From NCBI GenBank assembly GCA_963767685.1, contig CAVYEZ010000005.1:1364001-1428000 (forward strand): 64,000 bases of DNA, given 5' to 3'. Both the position numbers and the translations under genes were made by a program. This document shows, piece by piece, positions 1-8,413 of the stretch; positions within the stretch are counted from its first letter, which is position 1, and every line of letters starts with the position of its first letter. The notes below the pieces were generated by a model. It did not search any database, was not told where the DNA came from, and saw only the letters and a list, made by a program, of their open reading frames with translations. Source of the DNA: Trebonia sp963767685. Its GTDB lineage: Bacteria > Actinomycetota > Actinomycetes > Streptosporangiales > Streptosporangiaceae.

Positions 1-318
1 GTCGGGCAGGTCGCGCTTTGCCGCCGCCTCCTGACGGAACCGGCCGAGGAAGCCGAAGAAGGCCTGCCCGGGATCTGGGTCATCGGCCAGGCCGCGCGCG
101 GTGTCGATGAGGTCGCGCAGCCGGGCGGTGACGACCGCCTCGAACAGATCTTCCTTGGAAGGGAAATGGCGGTAGACCGTCCCGGGGCCGACCCCGGCCA
201 GGGCGGCGATCTCGTCAAGGGGGACGCCGTAACCGGACGCGGCGAACGCGTCCCGCGCCGCGCGCAGGACCTTGTCCCGGTTGCGCCGCGCGTCGGCGCG
301 CAACGGCCGCTCAGCCAT
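1..318 (-). CDS. TetR family transcriptional regulator, C-terminus cut by window edge
   Basis: About 106 residues are visible, starting MAERPLRADARRN at the ATG at 318 and running off the left edge without a stop. The N-terminal helix-turn-helix is typical of TetR: VPLDEIAALAGVGPGTVYRHF at about residues 33-53, followed by PSKEDLFEAV. The ligand-binding domain is incomplete, so no inducer can be suggested. It is divergent from the SnoaL-like gene that starts 72 bp away, so that gene is its likeliest target along with itself. Confidence 0.88.
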   Translation of the reverse strand, partial: MAERPLRADARRNRDKVLRAARDAFAASGYGVPLDEIAALAGVGPGTVYRHFPSKEDLFEAVVTARLRDLIDTARGLADDPDPGQAFFGFLGRFRQEAAAKRDLPD

Positions 319-389
319 GGTGGCTAACCGGGGCGCTAGTTCCGTATAGTACAAGCGGAGTCATCGTTCCGATTGTAGAGGAGCCCGCC

Positions 390-827
390 ATGCCAATGAC
401 GCCACGCGAGGTCGCGGAGCAGGTTCGCAAGATGGTGGCCGGGGAAGGCGTCGTGTTCGCTGACCTCTTCGCCGCCGACGGGGTGCTTACCTATCCGTTC
501 GCCCTGCCCGGGCAGCCGCCGGAGCTGCGCGGGCGCGAGGCGATCGGTGCCTACTTCTCCGCGATCGGCCGGTCACGGGAGCTGTTCGCCATGGCCGGCG
601 TCGACGCCGTGACCTGGCAGACCGACGACCCCGAGGTGGTCGTCACCCGGATCACGCACCACGGCACGTCGAACGTCACCGGCGACGCCTACCAGCTCAC
701 CGCGCTCGGCGTCATCCGGGTGCGCGACGGCCTGATCGTCCGTTACGAGGACTACATGGACGCGATCGCGCTGGCCCGGCTCCTTGGCCGGGCGGGCGAC
801 CTCGCCGCCGCCCTCGGCGCGGACTGA
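390..827 (+). CDS. SnoaL-like / NTF2-fold protein
   Basis: This 145-residue protein has the size and pattern of the NTF2-like SnoaL/ketosteroid-isomerase superfamily. It has an N-terminal helix, then LFAADGVLTYPFALPG, then LRGREAIGAYFSAIG, and a C-terminal sheet ending in VRDGLIVRYEDYMD. Members of this fold are small enzymes or ligand-binding proteins, and sequence alone does not give the substrate. The start is supported by AGAGGAG about 6 bases upstream. It is divergent from the TetR gene, a usual arrangement for a regulator and its target. Confidence 0.8.
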   Translation: MPMTPREVAEQVRKMVAGEGVVFADLFAADGVLTYPFALPGQPPELRGREAIGAYFSAIGRSRELFAMAGVDAVTWQTDDPEVVVTRITHHGTSNVTGDAYQLTALGVIRVRDGLIVRYEDYMDAIALARLLGRAGDLAAALGAD

Positions 828-863
828 GCCCATGGCCGGCTTGGATCCCGGCCGAGCCCGGCC

Positions 864-916
864 TTGACATGCAGCCATTTGGCTGCCTATCGTAAAAGGC
901 AGCTGGATGGCTGCAT
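864..916 (+). promoter_or_regulatory. Promoter overlapped by a large inverted repeat (likely ArsR operator)
   Basis: TTGACA (864-869) and TATCGT (888-893), 18 bases apart, form a good sigma-70-type promoter. The spacer is the left arm (869-887, ATGCAGCCATTTGGCTGCC) of an inverted repeat whose right arm (898-916) matches at 16 of 19 positions. Each arm also contains a smaller GCAGC/GCTGC dyad. A regulator bound here would block both the promoter and the transcription start, which suggests autorepression of the downstream ArsR-type gene. Confidence 0.7.
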
Positions 917-945
917 ATCAATCGGACGGCGAAACGAGTTCCGTG

Positions 946-1734
946 ATGGACGAGGTGTTCAGGGCGCTGGCCGACCCGAGTCGCCGGCGGCTGCTCGACA
1001 GCCTGAACGAGCGGTCCGGGCAGACGCTACGCGAGTTGTGCACCGGGCTTGACATGGCCAGGCAGTCGGTGAGCAAGCACCTGGCGGTCCTCGAGGAGGC
1101 GAACCTCGTCACCACCGTGTGGCGCGGCCGGGAGAAGCTGCACTACCTCAACGCCGAGCCCATCAACGCCATCGCCGACCGGTGGATCAGCCGGTACGAC
1201 CAACCCAGGGTCCGCGCGCTCGCGGACCTCAAGAGAGCCCTGGAGGGGACACCGATGGACAAGCCGAGCGTCGTCTACGCGACATACATCAGCACCACGC
1301 CCGAGCGGCTCTGGCAGGCGCTGACCGAGCCCGCCTTCACCAAGCGCTACTGGGAGACGACCTTCGTCACCGACTGGGCACCCGGGTCGGCGATGACCTG
1401 GGATAACCACGGCGTGCTCATCAGTGACCCAGAGCAGGTGGTGGTCGAGTCCGACCCCTTCCGCCGCTTGTCCTACACCTGGCACAGCGTGACGCCCGAG
1501 CTGGCCAAGCGCTTCGGCTGGGACGACGACCTCCTGGCGAAGCTCTCGGTCGAGCCCCGCTCGACGGTGACCTTCGAGATCGAGCCGGCTAAGGAGGGAG
1601 TGGTCAAGCTGACCGTCGTGCACGACGGCTTCGCGCCGGGCAGCGCGATCGCGGAGATGGTCAGCGTCGGCTGGCCGGCCGTCATCGCCAGCCTGAAGAC
1701 CCTGCTGGAGACCGGCGACCCGCTCCCCGCCTAA
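946..1734 (+). CDS. ArsR-type HTH fused to SRPBCC (AHSA1) domain
   Basis: This 262-residue protein has two parts. Residues 1-90 are an ArsR winged helix (MDEVFRALADPSRRRLLDSL, then ARQSVSKHLAVLEEANLV). Residues from about 103 are an SRPBCC/AHSA1 domain (ERLWQALTEPAFTKRYWE, then VTFEIEPAKEGVVKLTVVHDGF). In this family the START-like domain probably senses a hydrophobic ligand and controls the HTH. An upstream in-frame ATG at 907 lies inside the inverted repeat and would leave almost no leader. The ATG at 946 gives the usual ArsR N-terminus and was chosen. A hairpin follows about 80 bases after the stop. Confidence 0.9.
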   Translation: MDEVFRALADPSRRRLLDSLNERSGQTLRELCTGLDMARQSVSKHLAVLEEANLVTTVWRGREKLHYLNAEPINAIADRWISRYDQPRVRALADLKRALEGTPMDKPSVVYATYISTTPERLWQALTEPAFTKRYWETTFVTDWAPGSAMTWDNHGVLISDPEQVVVESDPFRRLSYTWHSVTPELAKRFGWDDDLLAKLSVEPRSTVTFEIEPAKEGVVKLTVVHDGFAPGSAIAEMVSVGWPAVIASLKTLLETGDPLPA

Positions 1735-1814
1735 CGACAGGGGGCTTGTGCACGGCTCGGATCCCGTGTCCGCATTCCGGGATTTCGCCTTGCTAGCGGC
1801 CTCGCTGTGGCCGT

Positions 1815-1849
1815 GGGTCGTTGGCGGCGATATTCGCCGCCAGCGACCC
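1815..1849 (+). terminator. Strong hairpin downstream of the ArsR-SRPBCC gene
   Basis: GGGTCGTTGGCGGCGA (1815-1830) pairs with TCGCCGCCAGCGACCC (1834-1849) over 16 bp with one G-U pair and a 3-base loop. There is no T-run, which is common for actinobacterial terminators. A regulatory role for the following LCP gene cannot be excluded. Confidence 0.5.
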
Positions 1850-1994
1850 GCGGCAAACCAGGGTCCGGCCCCGGCCGAGGCGGGTTCCTGGTGGCGGGTC
1901 CGGCTGTTGGTTGGCAATCCCTTACATCTCGTCATTTTTTCGATATGCGGCGATTGGCCGTCGGTATGCTCGGGCCCGATCGAGAGGAGCGTGC

Positions 1995-3758
1995 GTGCGC
2001 GGGTCTGGGATCGGCACTCTGATTTTCGGCAAGGTCGGTTACCTGGCGGCGTGCCTTGCGGCAGCGATTGTTCTGGTGGTGAGTGGTTACGCCCACGGCT
2101 TGGTCGGAGCCACCACGGCGCTTGAGGGCGGCGCGAACCTCGGAAGTAACGTTCCGCCGACCGGTGCGATGAACATCCTGCTCATGGGGCTGGAGAGCCG
2201 CACCAACTTCCAGGGCCAGAACCTCAGCTCGGCGCAGCTCACCCAGACGCACTCCGGTAAAACAGGTGGCAACCTGGGCTCACAGGACACGGACACGCTG
2301 ATCCTCGTCCACGTCTTCGCCGGCGGGCAGGAGGCGACCGGTTACTCCATTCCCCGCGACGACGTCGTCAACTTCCCGCATTCCGTCACCGTTGGCGGTG
2401 CCGTGCTGACCGAGGGCAAGATCGACGCGGCCTACCTCTACGCCTACGACCAGTACGTGAGCGCCAATATCGGGACGATGGGCCAAACCGGCGCCCTGTA
2501 CGCCGGCGCTAACCAGGCCGGCCAGCTGTTCGAGACCCAGACGGTGGAGTCGGTCACCGGCGTCCACATCGACCACTTCGTCGTGTCGAACATCGAAGGC
2601 TTCTTCCAGATCGCCCAGCAACTCGGCGGGATCAACGCGTGCATCGCGCCGGCCCCGGCCTCGATAGAGCCCGACGGATTCAAGGGCGGGGGAAACCTGG
2701 TCGACGAGCCCTACCCGGGCGCCCCCCTCAGTGCGAGCAACTCGGGCTTCGACGCGTTCAGGGACGGCTACAACGGGAAGAAGGGCGGCGCGCAGTACAT
2801 TCACCTGCAGCCGGCCCAGGCGCTGGCGTTCGTCCGCGCCAGGGACTCGCTGCCCGGCGTCGACATCGGCCGGACGGAGCGGCAGCAGGCCGCGATCGAC
2901 TACATCATCTACGACTTCAAGCACCGGAACGTGCTGACCGACCCGGGCTTGATCTCCAGCATGCTCAACAACGCCAAGTCGTACCTGCAGACCGACCAGG
3001 GCTTCGAACTGCTCAGCTTCGCCCCGCAGATGCAGTCGCTGACCGGCTCGCACCTGAAGATGTCCACGCTGGCCGATGCCGCCGTGCAGAACGTCACGAT
3101 TCCCGGGTATCCCAGCCTGCAGGACGCGAACTACATTTACGTGCCGAACCTGCGGCAGACGGTTAACGGCGCGTTCTACGGGTCCGCGGCGGTCAAGGCG
3201 GCCAAGTCGGTGACCGTGGACGTCTACAACGGCAGCGGCGCCGCCGGCCTGGCCGGAGACGCCTCGCAGGCGTTCGCCGCCGCCGGGTACACCGCGGGCA
3301 AGACGGGCAACGCCTCCGCCCAGTCGCAGCCGCTGCAGGGCGACACGCAGGTCTTCTACGGCGCGGGCGCGGAAGTCAACGCCGACAGCATCGCCTCCAT
3401 GGTCGGGGCGCAGGCGGCAACCTCGTTGTCGTCACTGCCCGCCGGGCACGTCGAGGTGCTGCTCGGCCAGCAGGTCATCGCGCTGCCGCCCGGGCTGGAG
3501 ACCTTCGGCGCGAACACGGTCACCGAACAGGACTTCGTCACGGCCGCCCAGCAGAACAGCCTGCCCGCCGGCGAGCTGCCGCCCGCAACCGCGGCCGGCA
3601 GCACGGCCGGGACGCAGTCGGTGAGCGCCACCGAGGTGGGCGTGCACGCCGTGGCAGCGGTCCACCCGGCCGCGCTCGCGCACCCGGCCAGCACGCCGTC
3701 AGCGGCGAACGTCAAGCGGCCCGCCGACGTTCCCGCCGGCATCCCCTGCGTCTACTGA
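1995..3758 (+). CDS. LytR-CpsA-Psr (LCP) family protein with LytR_C domain
   Basis: LCP proteins are membrane-anchored phosphotransferases that attach glycopolymers to peptidoglycan outside the cell. One transmembrane anchor lies at about residues 15-35 (YLAACLAAAIVLVVSGYA). The LCP domain then shows MNILLMGLESR, GSQDTDTLILVHV, YSIPRDDVV (conserved Arg/Asp) and RARDSLPGVDIGRTERQQ. A LytR_C domain follows at about residues 405-525, starting VTVDVYNGSGAAGLAG, with an Ala/Pro-rich tail. The frame is open from 1821, but GTG 1995 was chosen because GAGAGG stands 7 bases upstream and the anchor then sits at the N-terminus. The length is 587 residues. Confidence 0.92.
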   Translation: MRGSGIGTLIFGKVGYLAACLAAAIVLVVSGYAHGLVGATTALEGGANLGSNVPPTGAMNILLMGLESRTNFQGQNLSSAQLTQTHSGKTGGNLGSQDTDTLILVHVFAGGQEATGYSIPRDDVVNFPHSVTVGGAVLTEGKIDAAYLYAYDQYVSANIGTMGQTGALYAGANQAGQLFETQTVESVTGVHIDHFVVSNIEGFFQIAQQLGGINACIAPAPASIEPDGFKGGGNLVDEPYPGAPLSASNSGFDAFRDGYNGKKGGAQYIHLQPAQALAFVRARDSLPGVDIGRTERQQAAIDYIIYDFKHRNVLTDPGLISSMLNNAKSYLQTDQGFELLSFAPQMQSLTGSHLKMSTLADAAVQNVTIPGYPSLQDANYIYVPNLRQTVNGAFYGSAAVKAAKSVTVDVYNGSGAAGLAGDASQAFAAAGYTAGKTGNASAQSQPLQGDTQVFYGAGAEVNADSIASMVGAQAATSLSSLPAGHVEVLLGQQVIALPPGLETFGANTVTEQDFVTAAQQNSLPAGELPPATAAGSTAGTQSVSATEVGVHAVAAVHPAALAHPASTPSAANVKRPADVPAGIPCVY

Positions 3759-3901
3759 CGGGCCGCCCTCGCTGGCCGGCCCGGTGGCGCGGTGAACCGC
3801 GCCCTGAGCTGACGGGCATAGCTCCGGAGCCCCCGGCGTTCTTCCCGCCGGTTGCGGGAAACTGTCCGTGAGAGACGGCTGGCGAGGAGAGGGCGGCGGA
3901 T

Positions 3902-4324
3902 ATGGCACAAGGGACGCACCGGCAGGTGGGCATCCAGCGGATCGCGCCTGGCCAGTACACGGTGACGAACGAACGCGGCGGGACGATCACGGTCGGCTCG
4001 GGCGCCGAAGGGGAGTTCACGCCCGTCGAACTGCTGCTCACGGCGATCGGTACGTGCACGGCGATCGACGTGGACGTGCTGACGTCCCGGCGGGCGGAGC
4101 CGACCGAGTTCACCATCGAGGTCGGTGCGGAGAAGATCCGCGACGAGCTCGGCAGCCGCCTGACGGACATCGCGGTCACGTTCCATGTCGCGTTTCCCGA
4201 GAGTGCGGGGGGCGACGCGGCGCGGGAACTGCTCCCGGGCGCGGTGCGCCGGTCCCACGACTCGCTGTGCACGGTGAGCAAGACGGTGGAGATAGGCACG
4301 CCCGTTAAGAGCGAGATCGCCTGA
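3902..4324 (+). CDS. OsmC family peroxiredoxin-like protein
   Basis: This 140-residue OsmC/Ohr-fold protein belongs to a family that reduces organic hydroperoxides with two cysteines. The first Cys is in LTAIGTCTAIDVDVL (about residue 52) and the second in SHDSLCTVSKTVEIGTPV (about residue 123), both at the family positions. TPVELLLTAIG is the standard OsmC helix. A purine-rich GAGGAGAGGG ribosome-binding region precedes the ATG. It converges with the TetR gene, with 7 bases between the stops. Confidence 0.88.
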   Translation: MAQGTHRQVGIQRIAPGQYTVTNERGGTITVGSGAEGEFTPVELLLTAIGTCTAIDVDVLTSRRAEPTEFTIEVGAEKIRDELGSRLTDIAVTFHVAFPESAGGDAARELLPGAVRRSHDSLCTVSKTVEIGTPVKSEIA

Positions 4325-4331
4325 ACCGCGG

Positions 4332-4949
4332 CTAGCCGGATTCCGCGGCGTCCAGGGCCGGAGCCAGCGGCGCGAGCGCGGTCCTGAGCAGGTCGGGCAG
4401 GGAGCCGGACACAATGACCAGGCCACTGCCCGCGGGCCGCAGCCATCGCCGCAGCGCGATGCGGACCGCGGCGGCCACGCTCGCCGAGAGCACCTCGGCG
4501 GCTTGCCCGCCGGAATCGCCGAGGCGGGCCGCGAGCGCGGTGGCGAGCGGGTCCGTGAGGTCCGCGGTAGCACCGAGGAAAGCATCGCGGAGCCCGGGAT
4601 GAGCCGCGATGAGCGTCAGCACCGCGCGGTCACGGCCGCCCGGGTCCGTGTACTGGGCGACGATCGCCTCGGTGACCGCCGCGGACAGGCGGACGCCGGC
4701 CGGCTCGGCGGCTACCGCCGCCGCCACCCGCGCTTCCCGGTCCGCGGTGACCGCGGCGACGATCGCCTGTTCCCGGCTGGAGAAATAGTTGTTGTAGGTC
4801 CGCGCCGATACCCCGGCGGACTCGGCGATGTCGTCGACGCGGACGTTTTCTGGCCCGTGGTCCATGGCCAGCCGGAGCGCCGCCTCGCGGAGCGCCTGCC
4901 TGGTGGCGTCCTTCTTCCTCTCCCGCAAGCCAGGCGGTGATGTCGTCAC
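4332..4949 (-). CDS. TetR family transcriptional regulator
   Basis: This 205-residue regulator has a clear N-terminal TetR HTH (VRVDDIAESAGVSARTYNNYFSSREQAIVAAV, about residues 36-67) and an Ala-rich helical ligand domain. It is divergent from the TIM-barrel gene, and a 30-bp palindrome lies between them, 23 bases upstream of this start. The likely role is control of itself and of the divergent gene. The ligand is unknown. Confidence 0.9.
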   Translation of the reverse strand: MTTSPPGLRERKKDATRQALREAALRLAMDHGPENVRVDDIAESAGVSARTYNNYFSSREQAIVAAVTADREARVAAAVAAEPAGVRLSAAVTEAIVAQYTDPGGRDRAVLTLIAAHPGLRDAFLGATADLTDPLATALAARLGDSGGQAAEVLSASVAAAVRIALRRWLRPAGSGLVIVSGSLPDLLRTALAPLAPALDAAESG

Positions 4950-4971
4950 CCACCGAGCATCTCACATTAAC

Positions 4972-5001
4972 ATGCGCGCACGCAAACTTGCGTGTACGCA
5001 T
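4972..5001. promoter_or_regulatory. 30-bp palindrome, probable TetR operator
   Basis: The half-sites ATGCGNNCACGCAA and TTGCGTGNNCGCAT are perfectly complementary outside three symmetric mismatched pairs. The site lies between the divergent TetR and TIM-barrel genes, at the size and place expected for a TetR dimer-pair operator. Confidence 0.7.
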
Positions 5002-5051
5002 TTTTATCGGTTAGCCTCGGCTGGAACTCACGAGCAGAAGGGACCTGGAGC

Positions 5052-6077
5052 GTGCGAGCGAAGGGCATGACGTACGACACCGGCTTCATACGGAACGGCG
5101 AGATCTCCCGGCCGGATGTCGGCCCCGCGGCGCTCAGGCGGGAGCTGGCGATCATCCGCGACGACCTGCACTGCACCGCCGTCCAGCTCGTCGGCGGTGA
5201 CCCGGAGCGCCTTGAGCGGGCGGGCCGCATCGCCGCCGACCTCGGCCTCGAGGTATGGTTCTCGCCCTATCCGCTGGAGCTGACGCCCGCCGAGATCCTG
5301 TCGCTGTTGGCCGACTGCGCTGAGCGGGCGGAACGGCTCAGGGCCGGCGGCGCCGAGGTCGTCTTCGTCGCCGGCGTCGAGCTGAGCATCATGAACCGGG
5401 AATTCACGCCGGGCGACACCGTCGACGAGCGGCTCGCCCGGCTGCTGAGCGACCCGGCGCGACGTCCAGCGCGACTCGACGAGGTGAGCTCGCGGGTCAA
5501 TGTGTTCCTCCGGGCGGCGGTGCCGGCGGTGCGGGAGCGCTTCCTCGGCCCGGTCACCTACGCGGCCATACCGTTCGAGCGGCCCGACTGGGCGCTCTTC
5601 GACATCGTGTCGGTCGAGCTCATCCGTTCCGCCGAGGTCGCCGACCAGTTCAGGGAGGGGGTACGCACGCTGGTCGCCGGCGGCAAGCCGGTCGCGATCA
5701 CTGGCTTCGGCGCGTCTACCTACCGCGGCGCGGGCGACCGGGGCGCCCGCGGCATGGAGATCGTCGAATACGACCAGGAGACGGGCGCCCCGGTCCGGCT
5801 GAACGGGAGGTACGTACGGGACGAGGCCGACCAGGCGGCCTACCTGAGCGATTTGCTCGAGATCTTCGCCGCCGAGGGGGTCGACAGCGCCTTCGTGTTC
5901 CTCTTCGCGCTCGACGGCTTTCCGCACCGTCCCGACGGCGACCCCCGCTACGACCTGGATCTAGCTAGCCCGGGCATCGTCAAGGTCCTCGAGGGCCGCC
6001 ACGGCGTCGCCTACCCCGACATGACCTGGGAGCCCAAGGCCGCCTTCGCCGCCGTCGCCGCGCGCTATAGCGGCTGA
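5052..6077 (+). CDS. TIM-barrel, glycoside-hydrolase-like protein of unknown function
   Basis: This 341-residue protein looks like a (beta/alpha)8 barrel. Repeating strands include TAVQLVGG, GLEVWFSPYP, AEVVFVAGVELSIMNREF, VTYAAIPFE, FDIVSVELI and KPVAITGFG, with an aromatic-rich end (DMTWEPKAAFAAVA). From memory, actinobacterial homologues often carry the label 'abortive infection protein', for which I see no support here. In barrel glycosidases the strand AITGFG would usually carry a catalytic Glu (ITEFG), and here it is Gly, so catalysis is uncertain. GTG 5052 was chosen because AGAAGGGA lies about 8 bases upstream. The gene is probably repressed through the palindrome at 4972-5001. Confidence 0.65.
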   Translation: MRAKGMTYDTGFIRNGEISRPDVGPAALRRELAIIRDDLHCTAVQLVGGDPERLERAGRIAADLGLEVWFSPYPLELTPAEILSLLADCAERAERLRAGGAEVVFVAGVELSIMNREFTPGDTVDERLARLLSDPARRPARLDEVSSRVNVFLRAAVPAVRERFLGPVTYAAIPFERPDWALFDIVSVELIRSAEVADQFREGVRTLVAGGKPVAITGFGASTYRGAGDRGARGMEIVEYDQETGAPVRLNGRYVRDEADQAAYLSDLLEIFAAEGVDSAFVFLFALDGFPHRPDGDPRYDLDLASPGIVKVLEGRHGVAYPDMTWEPKAAFAAVAARYSG

Positions 6078-6925
6078 CCTTCGGCGAGCAGGTCGTCAAG
6101 CGAGCGCGCCTGCAGGCCGGTGAGGCGGGTCACGGTGTCGGTGACCCGCGCGGCGTAACCGCCCGGGCCCGACCGGCGGTAGTCCTGGTACAGGCCGACG
6201 AGCGCGCCCGCGAACCAGTCGCTGAGGCCCGCGCCGACCAGCGCCCCGCGCACGGCGTCGTCGGGCACGTCCACGTAACTGACCTCACGCCCGAGCGCCC
6301 TGGAGAGCTTGGCGGCCACGTCGGCGTAGGAGAGCGCCTCCGGCCCGGTGACGTCATAATCGGCGCCGGCATGGCCGGGCTCGCACAGGGCGGCGGCCGC
6401 CACGGCGGCGACATCGCGGGTATCGACCATGCTGATGCGGGCCTGACCCGCGTCCACGTAGAAGTTGCCCGACGCGTCGATGGCGGGGATGGTCGATTCC
6501 TGGACGTTCTGCAGGAACAGGTTGGGGCGGACGATCACGTGCGGCAGCCCGGAGTCCCGCAGGTAACGGTCGCTGACGTGATGGGCGTCAATGAACTCGG
6601 GCGCCGACTCCGCGTCGGCGCCGAGTATCGAGCTGCGCACCAGCAACCGGACATCGGTCCGGCGGGCCGCGTCGATGGCGTTGCGGTGCCAGGTGACCGC
6701 GTCCGGGTGCGGGCTTGAGAGCAGGAACACCTTCTCGATTCCGTCCATCGCCGCCACCAGCGAGGCCTCGTCGGCGAGGTCGCCGGTGACCACGCCGGCC
6801 GCCGCCGGCAGGCTGCCGGCGCGCTCACCGGCGCGTACCAGGGCCCGGACGCCCTGGCCCCGGCTCAGCAACTCCTCGACCAGGGCCGCGCCAATCTTGC
6901 TACGGCCGCCAATGACCAGGATCAA
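6065..6925 (-). CDS. NmrA-like NAD(P)-binding protein (atypical SDR)
   Basis: This 286-residue Rossmann protein begins MILVIGGRSKIGAALVEELLSRG, the nucleotide-binding start of NmrA/QOR2-type atypical SDRs. It continues with VVTGDLADEASL, VFLLSSPHPDAVTWHRNAIDAARR and the C-terminal DVTGPEALSYADVAAKLSRALGR. Family members are quinone or azo reductases or redox sensors. Its last 13 bp overlap the end of the convergent TIM-barrel gene. It is divergent from the LysR gene, its probable regulator. Confidence 0.88.
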   Translation of the reverse strand: MILVIGGRSKIGAALVEELLSRGQGVRALVRAGERAGSLPAAAGVVTGDLADEASLVAAMDGIEKVFLLSSPHPDAVTWHRNAIDAARRTDVRLLVRSSILGADAESAPEFIDAHHVSDRYLRDSGLPHVIVRPNLFLQNVQESTIPAIDASGNFYVDAGQARISMVDTRDVAAVAAAALCEPGHAGADYDVTGPEALSYADVAAKLSRALGREVSYVDVPDDAVRGALVGAGLSDWFAGALVGLYQDYRRSGPGGYAARVTDTVTRLTGLQARSLDDLLAEGQPL

Positions 6926-6997
6926 TGTCCTCTCCCATCCACACCGCCGGGGTCTTTGTCACCAACCTGCCGGCCGGACTCGGCCCGATCAAGGCGG

Positions 6998-7023
6998 AAT
7001 CCCTGATCGGACCGATTAGGATT
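6998..7023. promoter_or_regulatory. Imperfect dyad between NmrA-like and LysR genes
   Basis: AATCCCTGATCGG and CCGATTAGGATT form an imperfect inverted repeat around one central base, 9 bases before the LysR start. LysR regulators usually bind such dyads in divergent promoters. The assignment rests on position and symmetry only. Confidence 0.4.
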
Positions 7024-7031
7024 CGTGATCG

Positions 7032-7934
7032 ATGTGGAGGAACGTTGAGCTTCGCGAACTGCGGATCTTCCTCGTGCTCGCCGAGGAGCTGCACTTCGGC
7101 CGCACGGCCGATCGGCTGGGCATCTCCCAGCCCGGGGTCAGCGAGGCCGTGCGCGCGCTGGAATCCAGGCTCGGGGTCAAGCTGTTCGACCGGACCAGCC
7201 GCCGGGTCGGGCTGACCCCGGCCGGCGAAGGGCTGCGGCGGGACCTAGTGCCCGCGCTGGCCGCACTCGACCGGGCCCTGGCGGAGACCAGCGAGTTGTC
7301 GCACGCCGTGCGCGGACTGCTGCGCCTCGGCTTCGTCCTCACCACCGAGGGCCCCGCGCTGAGCCGCCTCGTCACGGCGTTCCAGGCCCGCTACCCCGGC
7401 TGCGAGCTCCGCCTCCAGGAGGTCGATACCTTCGACGCCTACCGGGAGCTACGCCGCGGCGACGTTGACGTCGTATGCAACTGGCTCGCCCCCGGCGAGC
7501 CCGGCCTGGTCACCGGCACCGCGTTCGCCTTCTACGAGCGGGCCCTCGCCGTGGCGCCGGGACACCGCCTGGCCGCAGAGGCGACGGTTTCCGTCGAGGA
7601 CCTGGCCAACGAGGAAGTGGCGCTGCTCCCCTCGTCCATCCCGCCGGGGGTCTACGACCTGATCAGCCCCCCGCGCACGCCGTCCGGGCGGACCATCGCG
7701 CGCACCCAGCCCGCCGCGACCATCAACGAGATCCTCTCGTTCGTCGCCCGCGGCCGGATCGTGCACCCGACCAGCCCGGCCGTTCCGATCTTCGCCCGCG
7801 ACGACATCGTCCTCGTTCCGATCAGCGACCTGCCGCCGCTGCCGCTCGGCCTGGTCTGGTCCGCTAGCCGCGAGAACCGGCGCATCCGCGCCCTCGACCA
7901 GACCGCCCGCTCGATCGCCGCGACGTCCCGCTGA
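7032..7934 (+). CDS. LysR family transcriptional regulator
   Basis: This 300-residue protein has the LysR winged helix at residues 1-60 (ELRIFLVLAEELHFGRTADR, then ISQPGVSEAVRALESRLGVKLFDRT). A periplasmic-binding-like effector domain follows (LRLGFVLTTEGPALSRLVTAFQARYPG, EVDTFDAYRELRRGDVDVV). It is transcribed away from the NmrA-like oxidoreductase, the standard LysR arrangement, so that gene is the likely target. The inducer is unknown. Confidence 0.92.
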   Translation: MWRNVELRELRIFLVLAEELHFGRTADRLGISQPGVSEAVRALESRLGVKLFDRTSRRVGLTPAGEGLRRDLVPALAALDRALAETSELSHAVRGLLRLGFVLTTEGPALSRLVTAFQARYPGCELRLQEVDTFDAYRELRRGDVDVVCNWLAPGEPGLVTGTAFAFYERALAVAPGHRLAAEATVSVEDLANEEVALLPSSIPPGVYDLISPPRTPSGRTIARTQPAATINEILSFVARGRIVHPTSPAVPIFARDDIVLVPISDLPPLPLGLVWSASRENRRIRALDQTARSIAATSR

Positions 7935-7966
7935 CCGTTCCCCGGCTTCACGTCTCGGCAACCCGG

Positions 7967-8362
7967 CTAGGCGGCGGGACCGGCGGCCTTGAGCACCTCG
8001 ACGCGGACGACCACGCGGACCGCGCCCGGCCGGTCCTCCCCCGGGTCCTTCCCGTCGTACTTCCACGACAGGCCGGTGTCGACGCGCCGCCCGGTGTCCG
8101 GGGTCATCGACGCGACGCCGCGCAGCTCGACGTAGTTCTCCGGGTCCGCGGAGTCGATCACCGTGACGCTCACCCGCGGGTCGCGCACCATGTTGCGGTG
8201 CTTAACCCGGCCCTCCACGGTGGAGAACAGCAGGTCGTCACCGTCGCGGCCGACCCACATGACGGACGTCTGCGGGCTGCCGTCGGCGTGCACCGTGGCC
8301 AGCACGGCGTAGTTGCGGCCGTCGACCAGCCGGACCGCCGGCTCACTGAGCTTGATTCCCAT
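7967..8362 (-). CDS. PPOX-class F420-dependent enzyme family protein
   Basis: This 131-residue split-barrel protein matches the pyridoxamine-5'-phosphate-oxidase-like family whose actinobacterial members use F420 or FMN. Diagnostic segments are YAVLATVHADGSPQTSVMWVGRDGDDLLFST, GRVKHRNMVRDPRVSVTVID and NYVELRGVASM. The substrate cannot be told from the sequence. It is divergent from the histidine-phosphatase gene, with 51 bases between starts. Confidence 0.85.
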   Translation of the reverse strand: MGIKLSEPAVRLVDGRNYAVLATVHADGSPQTSVMWVGRDGDDLLFSTVEGRVKHRNMVRDPRVSVTVIDSADPENYVELRGVASMTPDTGRRVDTGLSWKYDGKDPGEDRPGAVRVVVRVEVLKAAGPAA

Positions 8363-8413
8363 GGCGGCACGCTAACAGGGCCTGATGCCGGCGGTGATAG
8401 CGTCGAGCGGGAC

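Noticed and set aside
2280..3053. Open frame of 257 codons on the minus strand inside the LCP gene
   Set aside because: Antisense shadow of a domain-complete LCP protein.
5052..6077. Abortive-infection (phage defence) gene by customary label
   Set aside because: Only a remembered annotation habit; the sequence shows a TIM barrel under a TetR operator and no defence context.
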